Shown piece by piece: positions 39,877 through 49,097 of a DNA stretch of 64,000 bases. The notes beneath the pieces are model-generated. The model saw only the letters and a list, made by a program, of their open reading frames with translations. It did no database searches and had not been told where the DNA came from. The position numbers and the translations under genes are program-made. Position 1 is the stretch's first letter. Every line of letters begins with the position of its first letter. Source of the stretch: Citrifermentans bremense (GTDB lineage: Bacteria; Desulfobacterota; Desulfuromonadia; Geobacterales; Geobacteraceae); assembly GCF_014218275.1 (NCBI RefSeq), contig NZ_AP023213.1:434001-498000 (forward strand), in the 5' to 3' direction.

Positions 39877-41424
39877 ATGAGCGCTGGTATGAAGAACGGA
39901 TATGTCTATCTCATCGGTGCGGGTCCCGGGGACCCGGGGCTGATCACGGTGAAAGGACGGGACTGCCTCGCCAAGGCCCAGGTGGTGATGTACGACTACC
40001 TGGCCAATGAGGACCTGCTGCGCCTTGCCCCGAAGGGGGCGGAGCTCATCTACGCCGGCAAGGTTGGGGGCGAACACAACCGGGAGCAGAGCCAGATCAA
40101 CGAACTGCTGGTACAGAAGGCGCTCTCGGGCAAGATCGTGGCGAGACTGAAGGGGGGAGATTCCTTCATCTTCGGGCGCGGCGGCGAGGAATGCGAGGCG
40201 CTGGTCGAGGCCTGCATCCCCTTCGAGATCGTCCCCGGCATCACCGCCGCAGTCGGCGCCACCAGCTATGCAGGCATTCCGCTCACCCACCGCGGGGTGA
40301 CCACCTCGGTCGCCTTCGTCACCGGGCACGAGAAGAAAGGCAAAGCCAGCTCCGAGATCGACTGGGAGGGGCTGTCGCTGGGAAGCGGCACCGTCGTCTT
40401 CTACATGGGTGTCACCAACCTGCCGCACATTACCCGCAGCATGATGGAACACGGCCGCGCGCCCGAGACCCCGGTGGCGCTGATCCGCTGGGGCACCCGT
40501 CCCGAGCAGGAGGTGCTGGTCGGAACCCTGGCGGATATCGCCGAGAAGGCGAGGGCTGCCGAGTTCAAGGCGCCCGCCATCACCGTAGTCGGGGAAGTGG
40601 TCAACCTCAGGGACACGCTGCGCTGGTTCGACAACCGCCCGCTCTTCGGGCACTCGGTCCTGGTGACACGCGGTGCCGACCAGGCAGGCGAGTTCACCTC
40701 CAAGCTGGAGCAGCTTGGAGCCAGGGCCTACTGCTGCCCGACCATCGAGATCACCCCGCCGGCCGATCATTCTGCGCTCGACGAGGCGATCGAGGCGCTG
40801 GACAGCTTCAACTGGATCATCTTCACCTCGTACAACGCAGTGAAGTACTTCTTCGCCAGGCTCTCCGAGCACAACCTCGACACCCGCGCCCTCGGCCGCT
40901 GCCGCGTCTGCGCCGTCGGCCCCAAGACCGCCGCGGCGCTGGCCCATTATGGCGTCCGCGCTGACTTGATCCCTCCCGATTACAAGGCCGAGGGAGTGGT
41001 GGATGTCTTCTCCGAGATGGACATGGCTGGGCAGTGGGTGCTCTTTCCCAAGGGCGACCGCGCCCGTGAGGTGATCACCGAGGAGTTGGGGCGGCTGGGT
41101 GCGCAGGTGATCGCCCCCATCGCTTATGCCAACCACACCCCAGACGGCATCCCGGCCGAGGCCCTTGCCGCCCTTGAAGACGGGCGCGTCGACTGCGCCA
41201 CCTTCACCTCTTCCTCCACCGTGCAGAACCTTGCCGCCATCTTGGGCGAGAACCGGTTCCTGCACCTGATGAAAGGGGTAAAGGTAGCCTCCATCGGCCC
41301 CATCACCTCGAAGACTTGCCGCGATCTGGGACTTGAGGTGCACATGGAGCCTGCCGAGTACACGCTCGACGCGCTGGCAGCGGAGATGATCAAGTATTTC
41401 GCCCAGGCAGGCACAGAGCATTAA
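39877..41424 (+). CDS. cobA/hemD: Uroporphyrinogen-III C-methyltransferase / uroporphyrinogen-III synthase fusion
   Basis: 515 residues with two enzymes. Residues about 5-245 form the SAM-dependent methylase that makes precorrin-2 ([35 protein letters not shown]-like, [37 protein letters not shown]). Residues about 255-510 form HemD, which closes hydroxymethylbilane to uroporphyrinogen III ([68 protein letters not shown]). Thus one chain feeds the sirohaem branch and the haem branch. ATG 39877 chosen; 39889 is also possible. Confidence 0.96.
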   Translation: MSAGMKNGYVYLIGAGPGDPGLITVKGRDCLAKAQVVMYDYLANEDLLRLAPKGAELIYAGKVGGEHNREQSQINELLVQKALSGKIVARLKGGDSFIFGRGGEECEALVEACIPFEIVPGITAAVGATSYAGIPLTHRGVTTSVAFVTGHEKKGKASSEIDWEGLSLGSGTVVFYMGVTNLPHITRSMMEHGRAPETPVALIRWGTRPEQEVLVGTLADIAEKARAAEFKAPAITVVGEVVNLRDTLRWFDNRPLFGHSVLVTRGADQAGEFTSKLEQLGARAYCCPTIEITPPADHSALDEAIEALDSFNWIIFTSYNAVKYFFARLSEHNLDTRALGRCRVCAVGPKTAAALAHYGVRADLIPPDYKAEGVVDVFSEMDMAGQWVLFPKGDRAREVITEELGRLGAQVIAPIAYANHTPDGIPAEALAALEDGRVDCATFTSSSTVQNLAAILGENRFLHLMKGVKVASIGPITSKTCRDLGLEVHMEPAEYTLDALAAEMIKYFAQAGTEH

Positions 41425-41466
41425 CCATCAAGCTTGCCCTTTAGCCATATCAGTTGGACGAAAGTC

Positions 41467-41499
41467 CCCTCGCCCAGCGGGAGAGGGACAGGGTGAGGG
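41467..41499. repeat. 33-bp dispersed repeat, copy 1
   Basis: Begins CCCTCGCCCAGCGGGAGAGG and is identical over 33 bases to 45747-45779. Both are intergenic, just before or after housekeeping genes. Confidence 0.8.
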
Positions 41500-41539
41500 A
41501 AGGTTTCAAGGCTTAACGACAGACAAAAAGGAGAGATCA

Positions 41540-42559
41540 ATGTTCTACCCACTGTACAGAGCGAGAAGGATCCGGGGCAAAGAAGTCTTCAGAAACATGG
41601 TCAGGGAGACCTCGCTTTCCGCCAATGACCTCATATACCCGATGTTTTCCGCCTTCGGCAAGGGGATCAAGAAAGAGATCTCCTCCATGCCCGGCATCTA
41701 CCAGCAGTCCATCGAGAACATCGTCGAAGAGGCCCAGGAGGTCTACGAGCTGGGCGTTCCGGCAGTGATCCTTTTCGGTATCCCCGAGCAGAAGGACGCC
41801 ATGGGTAGCGACGCCTACTCCGACACCGGGATCATCCAGGAGACCATCCGCGCCATCAAGAAGTCCGTACCCAAGCTGGCCGTCATCACCGACGTCTGCA
41901 TGTGCGAGTACACCGATCACGGCCACTGCGGCGTGATCAAAAACGGCGACGTCGACAACGACGAGACCCTGGAACTGCTCGCCAAGGAAGCGCTCTCCCA
42001 CGCCAAGGCGGGTGCCGATATGGTCGCCCCCTCCGACATGATGGACGGGCGCGTAGCTGCAATCCGCGAGGCGCTCGACAACAACGGCTTCAACCAGATC
42101 CCGCTGATGAGCTACGCCGTGAAGTACGCTTCCGGGTACTACGGCCCGTTCAGGGAAGCCGCCGAGTCGACGCCGCAGTTCGGCGACCGCCGCTCCTACC
42201 AGATGGATCCGGGCAACAGACTCGAAGCCATCCGCGAAGCACGCATGGACGTCGAAGAAGGCGCCGACATCCTGATGGTGAAGCCGGGTCTTCCCTACCT
42301 CGACATCGTGCGCGAGGTGAGAAACGAGTTCAATCTTCCGACCGCCGTGTACAACGTCTCCGGCGAGTACAGCATGATCAAGGCCGCAGCCAAGATGGGT
42401 TGGATCGACGAGGACCGCGTCACCATGGAGACCATGCTTTCCTTCAAGCGTGCCGGTGCCGACCTGATCCTCACTTATCACTCCAAGGAAGTAGCCAAAC
42501 TGTTGAGGAAAGGGTACGAAGCCGACATCAGCGACCGCTGCGGCTGCGGCTGCAAGTAG
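41540..42559 (+). CDS. hemB: Delta-aminolevulinic acid dehydratase (porphobilinogen synthase)
   Basis: Joins two aminolevulinates to porphobilinogen. 339 residues, AAAAGGAGAG ribosome site. Landmarks: [32 protein letters not shown] with the zinc cysteines, the Schiff-base Lys region [16 protein letters not shown], and [15 protein letters not shown] with the second Lys. The Cys set suggests the zinc-dependent type. The C-terminus ends CGCGCK, an odd Cys-rich tail. A terminator follows. Confidence 0.97.
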   Translation: MFYPLYRARRIRGKEVFRNMVRETSLSANDLIYPMFSAFGKGIKKEISSMPGIYQQSIENIVEEAQEVYELGVPAVILFGIPEQKDAMGSDAYSDTGIIQETIRAIKKSVPKLAVITDVCMCEYTDHGHCGVIKNGDVDNDETLELLAKEALSHAKAGADMVAPSDMMDGRVAAIREALDNNGFNQIPLMSYAVKYASGYYGPFREAAESTPQFGDRRSYQMDPGNRLEAIREARMDVEEGADILMVKPGLPYLDIVREVRNEFNLPTAVYNVSGEYSMIKAAAKMGWIDEDRVTMETMLSFKRAGADLILTYHSKEVAKLLRKGYEADISDRCGCGCK

Positions 42560-42574
42560 GCCAACCTTAAAGCT

Positions 42575-42610
42575 CACCACAGAGGTCCAGCGGTTCACAG
42601 AGGACCCAGA
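42575..42610. repeat. CACAGAGG-type intergenic repeat
   Basis: CTCACCACAGAGG and TTCACAGAGGACC, same family as at 17836 and 39670. Confidence 0.55.
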
Positions 42611-42628
42611 GCTAAAGCAGGAAACATA

Positions 42629-42676
42629 AAAGGGCGCAGATACTCGTCACGAGCATCTGCGCCCTTTGTTTATTTT
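42629..42676 (+). terminator. Terminator of hemB
   Basis: AAAGGGCGCAGAT pairs perfectly with ATCTGCGCCCTTT (13 bp) and is followed by GTTTATTTTT. Confidence 0.92.
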
Positions 42677-42814
42677 TCTCTGTGTTTACTATGTGTACTT
42701 GTGGCGACCGCACACGGAAAGGCAAACCGTCACGGATTCAAACAGATCAAGCTGAGTTAAGGTCTATCTGAAGTTATCCGCAGATGTTTCCGTGTTTATC
42801 CGTGTGCAACGCCT

Positions 42815-43147
42815 TTAAGCCCTGATCATCACCAGCAGCATCTTGAACGGCTTCACCGCCCGCAGCGAGTGAGGCTTATTCGCCGGCATGATGATGATCT
42901 CTCCCGCCGCGACGTTGTGGGCGGTCCCGTCTATATTGATCTCCGCTTCCCCGTCTAAAACCTGCACGAAAGCGTCATAGGGTGCGGTGTGCTCGCTCAA
43001 CCCCTCCCCCGCATCAAAGGCGAACGCAGTGATAGTTCCCACCGGTTTGTCTATGACCGTCCTGCTCACCACCGCACCATCCTGATAGCCAGCCAGGTTC
43101 ACCAGATTCAGCTTCTCCCCAAGTGCCACGCCTTTTTTCTCAGCCAT
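42815..43147 (-). CDS. Cupin-domain protein
   Basis: 110 residues. Start at 43147 because AAAGGAG lies 7 bases upstream; an ATG 6 bases earlier is too close. A compact cupin: EGLSEHTAPYDAFVQVLDGEAEI (His and Asp/Glu ligands) and AAGEIIIMPANKPHSLRAVKPFKMLLVMI. Proteins like this are often annotated as mannose-6-phosphate-isomerase-like or unknown cupins. Stand-alone gene, no pathway context. Confidence 0.85.
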   Translation of the reverse strand: MAEKKGVALGEKLNLVNLAGYQDGAVVSRTVIDKPVGTITAFAFDAGEGLSEHTAPYDAFVQVLDGEAEINIDGTAHNVAAGEIIIMPANKPHSLRAVKPFKMLLVMIRA

Positions 43148-43249
43148 ATCCATTCTCCTTTCACGCAGGTTGATTTCTTGATAGGAACTGTAACCCGATC
43201 AGACAGTGATGCAATTGATGCAGGTCAATCTAATGGTAAAATTCTGCGC

Positions 43250-44335
43250 ATGCCCAAACCCTTCCGCTACCTCGAACCCACCTTCTTCGCCGGTCTCTTC
43301 GACGACCCGCTACTGCTGGTTCGCGTGCGACCGACCGGCCGCGCACTGCTATTCGACTGCGGCAAGATGCACCATCTGGCCAAGAGAGTCTACACCTCCA
43401 TCGACGCGATATTCATCAGCCACGCCCACATGGATCACTTCATGGGGATGGACAGCGTGATCCGTCACAGCCACGCCTCTCCCCGCACCATAGACGTCTT
43501 CGGCCCCCCAGCACTCGCTGACCGGATGGGGCACAAGTTCTCCTGCTACGATTGGAACCTGGCCGATACCTTTTGGGGAAACTTCAGGGTAGCCGAGATA
43601 AACGACGCTGGCCGTATTGTCAGCACGCTTTTCAGCGGCCCCGAAGGATTCGCGGCAAGCAGGGAAGGGGAGCGCTCCGGCGTCCTTTACAGCAACAGGC
43701 ACCTCACCGTCACCAGCGCGCAGTGCGAGCACAGGATTCCGGTCGTCGCCTACAAGGTGGAAGAAGGGGCCGCCTTCGTCATCGACGACGAACGGATGGC
43801 CGCAGCAGGAGTCAGAAAAGGTGTATGGCTGAAGGAGATGGAGAAGCTCTTTCACGACGGCTTGATGGAGGGGAACCCCGTACGCTATCTCTGTAGCAGC
43901 GGCGAAAGGGTTGAGGAGCGGGTGGAGACCAATGCCGCGGCACTGTACCAGCGGATCCGGAAATTCGAGGAGCCGGCCAGCATCGGCTATGTCACCGACA
44001 TCGGGTATTCAGAGGAGAACATGGCGAGCCTGGAAGGCTTGGTTAAGGGAGTGACGCTACTTGTGTGCGAATGCGCTTTCCTTGCCTCCGAGCAAGCAAA
44101 GGCGCGGCTCTCGCGGCACATGAGCACGACCGATTTCAACATGATGCTGGACCGGCTGCGCCCGAAGTACGTGTTGCCGATGCACTTCTCCAAGACTTAC
44201 CAGCGGGGGAGCGAGCCCCTGTACCAGGAGATAGAACCGCCGCCCGGAGTGACAGTATTGAAAATCCCCGACCGCCTCACCCCCCGCCCGATCATGGAAA
44301 GTGAAGTGCCAAGGCCCGTGGAACTAAAAAGCTGA
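43250..44335 (+). CDS. Metallo-beta-lactamase-fold hydrolase, RNase Z-like
   Basis: 361 residues from ATG 43250. The zinc motif is FISHAHMDHFMGMDSVIRH, that is HxHxDH; further ligands are likely in YVTDIGYSEEN (Asp) and VLPMHFSKTY (His). The order and the GPPALADRMGHKF stretch resemble RNase Z / ElaC-like or cyclic-phosphodiesterase-like MBL proteins, yet it is longer than RNase Z (about 310). A role in RNA processing is possible but unproven. No ribosome site stands out at 43250; the frame stays open upstream. Confidence 0.82.
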   Translation: MPKPFRYLEPTFFAGLFDDPLLLVRVRPTGRALLFDCGKMHHLAKRVYTSIDAIFISHAHMDHFMGMDSVIRHSHASPRTIDVFGPPALADRMGHKFSCYDWNLADTFWGNFRVAEINDAGRIVSTLFSGPEGFAASREGERSGVLYSNRHLTVTSAQCEHRIPVVAYKVEEGAAFVIDDERMAAAGVRKGVWLKEMEKLFHDGLMEGNPVRYLCSSGERVEERVETNAAALYQRIRKFEEPASIGYVTDIGYSEENMASLEGLVKGVTLLVCECAFLASEQAKARLSRHMSTTDFNMMLDRLRPKYVLPMHFSKTYQRGSEPLYQEIEPPPGVTVLKIPDRLTPRPIMESEVPRPVELKS

Positions 44336-44437
44336 CTGCAAAGCCGCAAAGAGGCAATGAGAGTACAAACATTTTTGCTCTCACTGTCAGATTTTCTCCG
44401 TGGCAAACGGTTTGGTTTTTGTGCTACAAAAGCCCCT

Positions 44438-44806
44438 ATGAAAAAGACCAGCTTCAATAGCGACGCCCCGGTAGTCTACTCCTCCGAATTCGGCCGTATG
44501 TGCCCCGGTTGCGGCAAGCCGCTCAAGGATTGCGTCTGCCGCAAGAACGCCTCAGGCCCCGCAGGCGACGGCGTGGTGCGTCTCCGGCGCGAAACAAAAG
44601 GGAGAGGCGGCAAGACAGTCATCGTCATTACCGGCCTCCCCCTCGATGCAGATAAGCTCAGCGCCCTTGCTGGAGAGCTGAAGCGCCGCTGCGGTTGCGG
44701 CGGTACGGCCAAGGACGGCGTAATCGAGATCCAGGGCGACCACGCCGACGTCCTTCTCGCCGAACTCGCCAAGCGCGGCTACAAAGCCAAGCGCGCCGGC
44801 GGGTAG
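44438..44806 (+). CDS. yciH: SUI1/YciH-family translation factor
   Basis: 122 residues. N-terminal zinc knuckle CPGCGKPLKDCVC, then the SUI1/eIF1 fold: RETKGRGGKTVIVITGLPLD, LAGELKRRCGCGGTAKDGVIEIQGDHAD and LAKRGYKAKRAGG. YciH proteins bind the small ribosomal subunit and affect start-site fidelity and stress translation. Start at ATG 44438. It faces the S4 gene, separated by only 7 bases. Confidence 0.92.
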   Translation: MKKTSFNSDAPVVYSSEFGRMCPGCGKPLKDCVCRKNASGPAGDGVVRLRRETKGRGGKTVIVITGLPLDADKLSALAGELKRRCGCGGTAKDGVIEIQGDHADVLLAELAKRGYKAKRAGG

Positions 44807-44813
44807 AATCAGG

Positions 44814-45023
44814 CTACTCCACCAGGAACGTCTTTTTCTCCAGTTGCACCTTGTCGCCGGGGCGCAGTTTCCTGCCGCGGCGCAGTTCCACCTCGCCGTT
44901 TACCGACACCATCCCCTCAGAGATGATGATCTTCGCTTCGCCGCCTGAACTGACAGCGTCCACGGCTTTCAGAAAGCTGTCCAGTTTGATGAATTCCGTA
45001 TCTATCTTCACTAAATCCTCCAT
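44814..45023 (-). CDS. S4-domain RNA-binding protein
   Basis: 69 residues from ATG 45023: EFIKLDSFLKAVDAVSSGGEA then SEGMVSVNGEVELRRGRKLRPGD, an S4 RNA-binding fold of the YbcJ/YaaA stand-alone type. A longer frame to 45065 has no better start. Homologues bind ribosomal RNA or help with stalled ribosomes. Convergent with yciH, divergent from the EF-P-like gene. Confidence 0.85.
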   Translation of the reverse strand: MEDLVKIDTEFIKLDSFLKAVDAVSSGGEAKIIISEGMVSVNGEVELRRGRKLRPGDKVQLEKKTFLVE

Positions 45024-45108
45024 TCTCGATAGCTGCCGCCTATATGGCGCGGTTGAACTTATCACAGATTTCTGCTAAAAAGGGACATTTCGTAAAGGAG
45101 AATCCTGC

Positions 45109-45672
45109 ATGTACACCACCAATGATTTCAAGAAGGGTCTCGTCATCCAGCTGGATGGCGCCCCCTGCGTGCTAGTAGACGTCAGCTTCCAGTCCCCGTC
45201 CGCCCGCGGCGCCAACACGATGGTCAAGACCAAGTACCGCAACCTGATCACCTCCCAGGTGCTGGAGAAGACCTTCCGTTCCGGCGACAAGGTAGACGAA
45301 GCCGACTTCGAGCGCCACAAGGGGCAGTTTCTCTACGCCGACGGCGGCCGCGGCATCTTCATGGACCTGGAGACCTACGAGCAGTTCGAGATGGAAGAGG
45401 ACAACTTCGAGGCCATCGCACCTTTCCTGCTGGACGGCACCGAAGTACAGCTCGGCATTTTCCAGGAGCGCATGGTCAACGTAGATCTCCCCATGACCGT
45501 CGAACTGGTAGTCACCGAGACCGCCCCCGCGATGAAAAACGCCACCGCCACCGCCCAGACCAAGGAAGCCGTACTCGAGACCGGCCTGCGTCTGCAGGTG
45601 CCGCCGTACCTCGAAGCCGGAGAGAAGATCAAAGTAGACACCCGCGACGCACGTTTCATATCCCGCGCCTAG
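45109..45672 (+). CDS. Elongation factor P-like protein (EfpL/YeiP type)
   Basis: 187 residues with three OB/KOW domains. The tip loop reads SFQSPSARGANTMVKTKYRN. Bacterial EF-P has PGKGxA with a modifiable Lys (or Arg) there; SPSARGA is instead the pattern of the EF-P paralogue YeiP/EfpL, which relieves ribosome stalls through an unmodified Arg loop. The C-terminal ETAPAMKNATATAQTKEA and VPPYLEAGEKIKVDTRDARFISRA are standard for the superfamily. AAAGGAGA precedes the ATG. It would enter the E-site to rescue difficult peptide bonds. Confidence 0.88.
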   Translation: MYTTNDFKKGLVIQLDGAPCVLVDVSFQSPSARGANTMVKTKYRNLITSQVLEKTFRSGDKVDEADFERHKGQFLYADGGRGIFMDLETYEQFEMEEDNFEAIAPFLLDGTEVQLGIFQERMVNVDLPMTVELVVTETAPAMKNATATAQTKEAVLETGLRLQVPPYLEAGEKIKVDTRDARFISRA

Positions 45673-45746
45673 TTAGGAATAAGAAGCAAAGTATGCCTAC
45701 TACCCGGATACCTTGCCCCCTTAGTCGTAACCGGTGGCAAAACGTT

Positions 45747-45779
45747 CCCTCGCCCAGCGGGAGAGGGACAGGGTGAGGG
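45747..45779. repeat. 33-bp dispersed repeat, copy 2
   Basis: Identical to 41467-41499. Confidence 0.8.
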
Positions 45780-45865
45780 CAGGACTTCAGGTTTCCTGGA
45801 CAGTCAGAAAAATTAAAAAAAGAGGTTGACTCGTCCGGATTATTCAAGTATAAAGTTGGTCTCTT

Positions 45866-45941
45866 GCCCAGATAGCTCAGTCGGTAGAGCAGAGGATTGA
45901 AAATCCTCGTGTCGGCGGTTCGATTCCGTCTCTGGGCACCA
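45866..45941 (+). tRNA. tRNA-Phe (anticodon GAA)
   Basis: 76 nt with encoded CCA. Acceptor GCCCAGA pairs with TCTGGGC; D-arm GCTCAGTCGGTAGAGC; anticodon loop TTGAAAA; T-arm GGCGGTTCGATTCCGTC. Its 3' end is copied imperfectly at 59790-59809, marking it as the target of island 2. Confidence 0.97.
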
Positions 45942-45942
45942 C
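45922..45942 (+). repeat. Attachment core in tRNA-Phe
   Basis: GATTCCGTCTCTGGGCACCAC, matched at 59790-59809 with one G missing from the GGG. Confidence 0.8.
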
Positions 45943-45974
45943 CAAAAAATCCGGCATTGTCCGATGATGTAGAA

Positions 45975-46005
45975 AAGCCCCTTAACCACAGGGGCTTTTT
46001 TATTT
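45975..46005 (+). terminator. Terminator after tRNA-Phe (island-borne)
   Basis: AAGCCCC / GGGGCTT stem followed by TTTTATTT. Confidence 0.88.
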
Positions 46006-46056
46006 CCTATTGTCCAGCGTTCTCCTCTTAGCTATACTCCAATCCAGTCTTTTTAA

Positions 46057-46106
46057 GTATAGGTATACTCATAACGTATACCCAAACTGGATCAGGTATA
46101 CTCATA
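46057..46106. repeat. GTATAC-centred repeats before the island 2 integrase
   Basis: AGGTATACTCATA occurs at 46061-46073 and 46094-46106, flanking an inverted ACGTATACCCA at 46074. A related AGGTATAG...AAGTATACTC pair lies at 59714-59735 near the other island end. These look like integrase arm sites or an operator for the integrase gene. Confidence 0.65.
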
Positions 46107-46115
46107 GGAGGACAG

Positions 46116-47354
46116 ATGCCTAAAAAAATCACCCCTCTTACCGAACTCCAAGTCAGAAAATCAAAGGCCGCATCAAAACAATTTACCCTGTTTGATGGTG
46201 GTGGCCTTTTCCTCCTGGTCACTCCTAGTGGTGGAAAGCTGTGGCGGTTCAAATACCGGCATGCCGGGAAAGAGAACATGCTTTCCTTTGGGAGCTATCC
46301 TGAAGTCTCGCTTGCCGACGCTAGAGATTCTAGAACAGAAGCCAAAAGACTCTTGTTGCAAGGGATTGACCCCAGCCAGAGTCGAAAAAACACCAAGGCT
46401 CTCCAGAAAGAAGTTGCGAAAAATACTCTGGAAGCCGTAACCCGTGAATGGCACCTAAAGTTTTCCTCCGCAGGCAAGTGGTCAGAAGGGCATGCGACGG
46501 ACATCCTTCACCGCTTTGAAAAGGATATTTTCCCTCCCTTAGGAGCACGCCCCATATCCGAGATAAAACCTGTTGATCTACTGAAGGTGCTGGAGCGTGT
46601 TGCCAGCAGAGGAGCCCTGGATACCGCCCACAGGCTTAAGCACCATTGCGGGATGGTTTTCCGGTATGCGGTGGTTACCGAGAGGGCAGAGCGGGACATC
46701 GCTGCAGATTTGCGAGGTGCGTTGCCGTCCGTCAAGAATGGGCATCATGCGGCTTTGACGACACCAAAAACCTTAGCACCACTCTTGGTGGCGGTCGATG
46801 AATATGAAGGAAGCTTCCCGGTGAAGTGCGCCCTTCAACTCCTACCGATGTTCTTTTGCAGGCCCGGCGAACTACGGGCTGCTGAGTGGGCAGAGTTCGA
46901 CCTGGAGAATGCAGTATGGGAGATTCCCGCCGGACGAATGAAGATGAAACAACCGCACATAGTCCCGCTATCCCATCAAGCGATTGAGGTTTTAAAGGCA
47001 TTACAGCCCTTGACGGGGGGCGGGAGGTATCTCTTCCCCAGCACCCGCTCAGTGTTACGTTGTATAAGCGACAACACCCTAAATGCTGCTTTGCGCAGGT
47101 TGGGGTTTACGAAAGAAGAGGCGACAGCGCACGGGTTCAGAGCCTCGGCAAGGACGATTTTAGATGAGGTGCTTAAATTCCGGCCCGAGTATATCGAGCA
47201 TCAACTTAGTCACACTGTGAGGGATGCATTGGGAACTGCCTACAATAGGACTACTCACCTTGAGGCACGCCGGGACATGATGCAGAGATGGGCTGATTTC
47301 TTAGATGACATCAAAAAGCTCGCGAAGCCGACTCCGATTTCAGAAGTTGCATGA
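46116..47354 (+). CDS. P4-type tyrosine integrase of island 2
   Basis: 412 residues; TAGGAGGA ribosome site. N-terminal DUF4102-like arm-binding domain (LTELQVRKSKAASKQFTLFD, LSFGSYPEVSLADARD), core-binding domain (NTLEAVTREWHLKF onward), and catalytic domain with Arg in FFCRPGELRAAEW, HGFRASARTIL and the Tyr in DALGTAYNRTTH. It is related to, but clearly different from, the island 1 integrase. It would integrate at the tRNA-Phe 3' end. It looks complete. Confidence 0.95.
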   Translation: MPKKITPLTELQVRKSKAASKQFTLFDGGGLFLLVTPSGGKLWRFKYRHAGKENMLSFGSYPEVSLADARDSRTEAKRLLLQGIDPSQSRKNTKALQKEVAKNTLEAVTREWHLKFSSAGKWSEGHATDILHRFEKDIFPPLGARPISEIKPVDLLKVLERVASRGALDTAHRLKHHCGMVFRYAVVTERAERDIAADLRGALPSVKNGHHAALTTPKTLAPLLVAVDEYEGSFPVKCALQLLPMFFCRPGELRAAEWAEFDLENAVWEIPAGRMKMKQPHIVPLSHQAIEVLKALQPLTGGGRYLFPSTRSVLRCISDNTLNAALRRLGFTKEEATAHGFRASARTILDEVLKFRPEYIEHQLSHTVRDALGTAYNRTTHLEARRDMMQRWADFLDDIKKLAKPTPISEVA

Positions 47355-47454
47355 TATTTGACTACCAACTTAATTTATGGTGTGTTTTTTTCGTTGACAG
47401 TCCAGAACGGTTGATGTAGAACCAGAAAAAATCAATAAAGCTTGCGACTCATAG

Positions 47455-47517
47455 AGCCCCAAGCGCTACAGGGATGTAATTTTTACACCCTTGTTGCGTC
47501 TTGGGGCTTTTTCTTTG
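47455..47517 (+). terminator. Terminator after the integrase gene
   Basis: AGCCCCAAG / CTTGGGGCT with an internal GGGATGTAA/TTACACCC arm, followed by TTTTCTTT. The large loop makes it a two-armed hairpin. Confidence 0.75.
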
Positions 47518-47545
47518 TCTCAAGGCTAACCATCGGAGGTGGACA

Positions 47546-47716
47546 ATGAATAAGCTACTTCGTATCAAACAAGTGCTGGAAATAGTGCCCGTATCGAAAT
47601 CTACTCTATGGGCATGGGTAAAAGATGGAAAGTTCCCAGAGCCGGTGAGACTTTCCGCTAGGTGTACGGTTTGGCGATCTGAGGATGTCCATCAATTTGC
47701 GCAAAATATTAGGTAG
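47546..47716 (+). CDS. AlpA-family regulator / excisionase-like protein
   Basis: 56 residues from ATG 47546 (GGAGGTGG upstream). Winged-HTH of the AlpA/HTH_17 type: LLRIKQVLEIVPVSKSTLWA then WVKDGKFPEPVRLS and WRSEDVHQFA. AlpA proteins of P4-like islands activate the integrase gene or act as recombination directionality factors. Its place right after the integrase fits. Confidence 0.9.
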   Translation: MNKLLRIKQVLEIVPVSKSTLWAWVKDGKFPEPVRLSARCTVWRSEDVHQFAQNIR

Positions 47717-48479
47717 GCTGCCTTTATTCTTCTTCTAGTATCCGTGGGCGGCTAGATACGTTGGCGCGGATACAAAGACAAGCCATTACCAAGAAATCCG
47801 GCATAGTGGCACCGTGGGGCTAATTTCAGAGCGGGCCGGAGGCGGACTTGCAGTCCGTGATAGTCTGAGAGAACCAGGATCACTGCAAGGGGTATTCTGG
47901 CCTCAAGTGAGAACATCACTTTCGAGAGGAAAAGGCCTTCCACCCATTCGTAAATGGGGTAGGGGGGCTTTTGTTCCTAAGTGAGTTTAGGGTGTAAGGT
48001 TTTGGGGTTTGAAGTAAGAAGTTTGGTTTGTTCACGAGGCCCTTTAGGGCCGAGATAGGTTTTGGTTTGTTGCTTTTAGGGAGAGGGGCGCGGGGAGAGG
48101 GGGAGAGCCAACTGCCACTCTGACAGTTGGCTAGTGTCGAAAACTGCATCGTTGCAGTTTCTGCAATCACCATTGACGCATCCCATGATGGAGCCAACTG
48201 CCAGTTTGTCATCTTCAAGTAGAAACGGTTTTATTGTTTGCTTCATCTGATCCCAATTTTGTAGTGTTCGAAACTAGTACCGAACCGCACCTCCACGTTT
48301 TGCCCTGATAACCCAATCTAAACTATTCCCCAAATCTTAACATCCTCAAAAATCCGTAAATTCATAAAAATACAATGATTTCAGATACTTGAAGGGTTTT
48401 TCCTTTGACCTCTTGTTTTCTAAAAGTTAGAATATACGCGTATTTATCCCACTTCTTAACATTCACAGGGAGGTATTTC
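47717..48479. other. Non-coding stretch with hairpins, possible origin or RNA
   Basis: About 760 bases with no supported gene. It has G/T-rich tracts (47950-48090), a 27-base hairpin AGCCAACTGCCACTCTGACA... at 48106-48132, an 8-bp perfect hairpin AAACTGCA/TGCAGTTT at 48141-48160, and a second AGCCAACTGCCA at 48192-48203. AT-rich DNA follows (48250-48460). The layout is compatible with a replication origin or a structured RNA. Confidence 0.45.
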
Positions 48480-49076
48480 ATGGGAGAAAACAGGAACCAT
48501 CCAGCCAAAGGAGAAACGATCAGAGTCGATCCCATTCGAGAAGAAAAAGACATCAGGAATATCAAGAAGCTCCTTTCCGACAAACCAAGGGACTTGGCAA
48601 TCTTCACTTTGGGGATCAACACTAACCTACGAGCATCTGATCTCCTGAAGATCACAGTAGGCCAAGTCCGTCACCTGAAGGTGGGAGAGCATTTTACGAT
48701 TAAGGAGAAGAAGACTGGGAAGGAGAGGATCATAACGCTAAACAAGACTGTGCACCACGCTATCGCTAATCTATTGACGACCATGCCCGACGCAACAGAT
48801 GACTCCCCTCTCTTCAGGTCTAGGAAAGGAGGCAAGCCGCTTTGTGTTCCTTATCTCAGCGGGTTGACGAAAAAATGGTGTCGGTCCATCAATCTGCGTG
48901 GGAACTATGGGAGTCATACCCTTCGGAAAACTTTCGGTTACATCCATCGCACGGTATTCAGTACGAGCGTCCCTGTGTTGATGGAGATGTTCAACCACTC
49001 AAGTCAGAAGCAGACTCTTGCATACTTGGGAATACAAGAGGCTGACATCAAGGACGCTTACTTAAAAGAGATATGA
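48480..49076 (+). CDS. Catalytic-domain-only tyrosine recombinase
   Basis: 198 residues from ATG 48480 (GGGAGG upstream). It contains only the catalytic part of a tyrosine recombinase: TLGINTNLRASDLLKITVGQ (first Arg), KEKKTGKERIITLN, GNYGSHTLRKTFGY (HxxR), and NHSSQKQTLAYLGI with the Tyr. There is no N-terminal DNA-binding domain. Such proteins occur singly in islands and may act with the integrase, resolve dimers, or invert a segment; no inverted target was found here. Confidence 0.85.
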   Translation: MGENRNHPAKGETIRVDPIREEKDIRNIKKLLSDKPRDLAIFTLGINTNLRASDLLKITVGQVRHLKVGEHFTIKEKKTGKERIITLNKTVHHAIANLLTTMPDATDDSPLFRSRKGGKPLCVPYLSGLTKKWCRSINLRGNYGSHTLRKTFGYIHRTVFSTSVPVLMEMFNHSSQKQTLAYLGIQEADIKDAYLKEI

Positions 49077-49083
49077 GGGCATT

Positions 49084-49097
49084 TGACATTAATGTCA
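49084..49097. promoter_or_regulatory. Perfect palindrome TGACATTAATGTCA
   Basis: Lies between the recombinase gene and the RarA-C-like gene. Its right half ATTAATGTCA recurs at 51111-51120 (before the methylase gene) and 58669-58678 (before the XRE gene's end). It may be an operator of an island regulator such as the XRE protein. Confidence 0.4.

Noticed and set aside
39673-41421. 582-codon minus-strand frame opposite cobA-hemD
   Set aside because: Fully explained by codon bias of the sense gene; no ribosome site and no recognisable domain.
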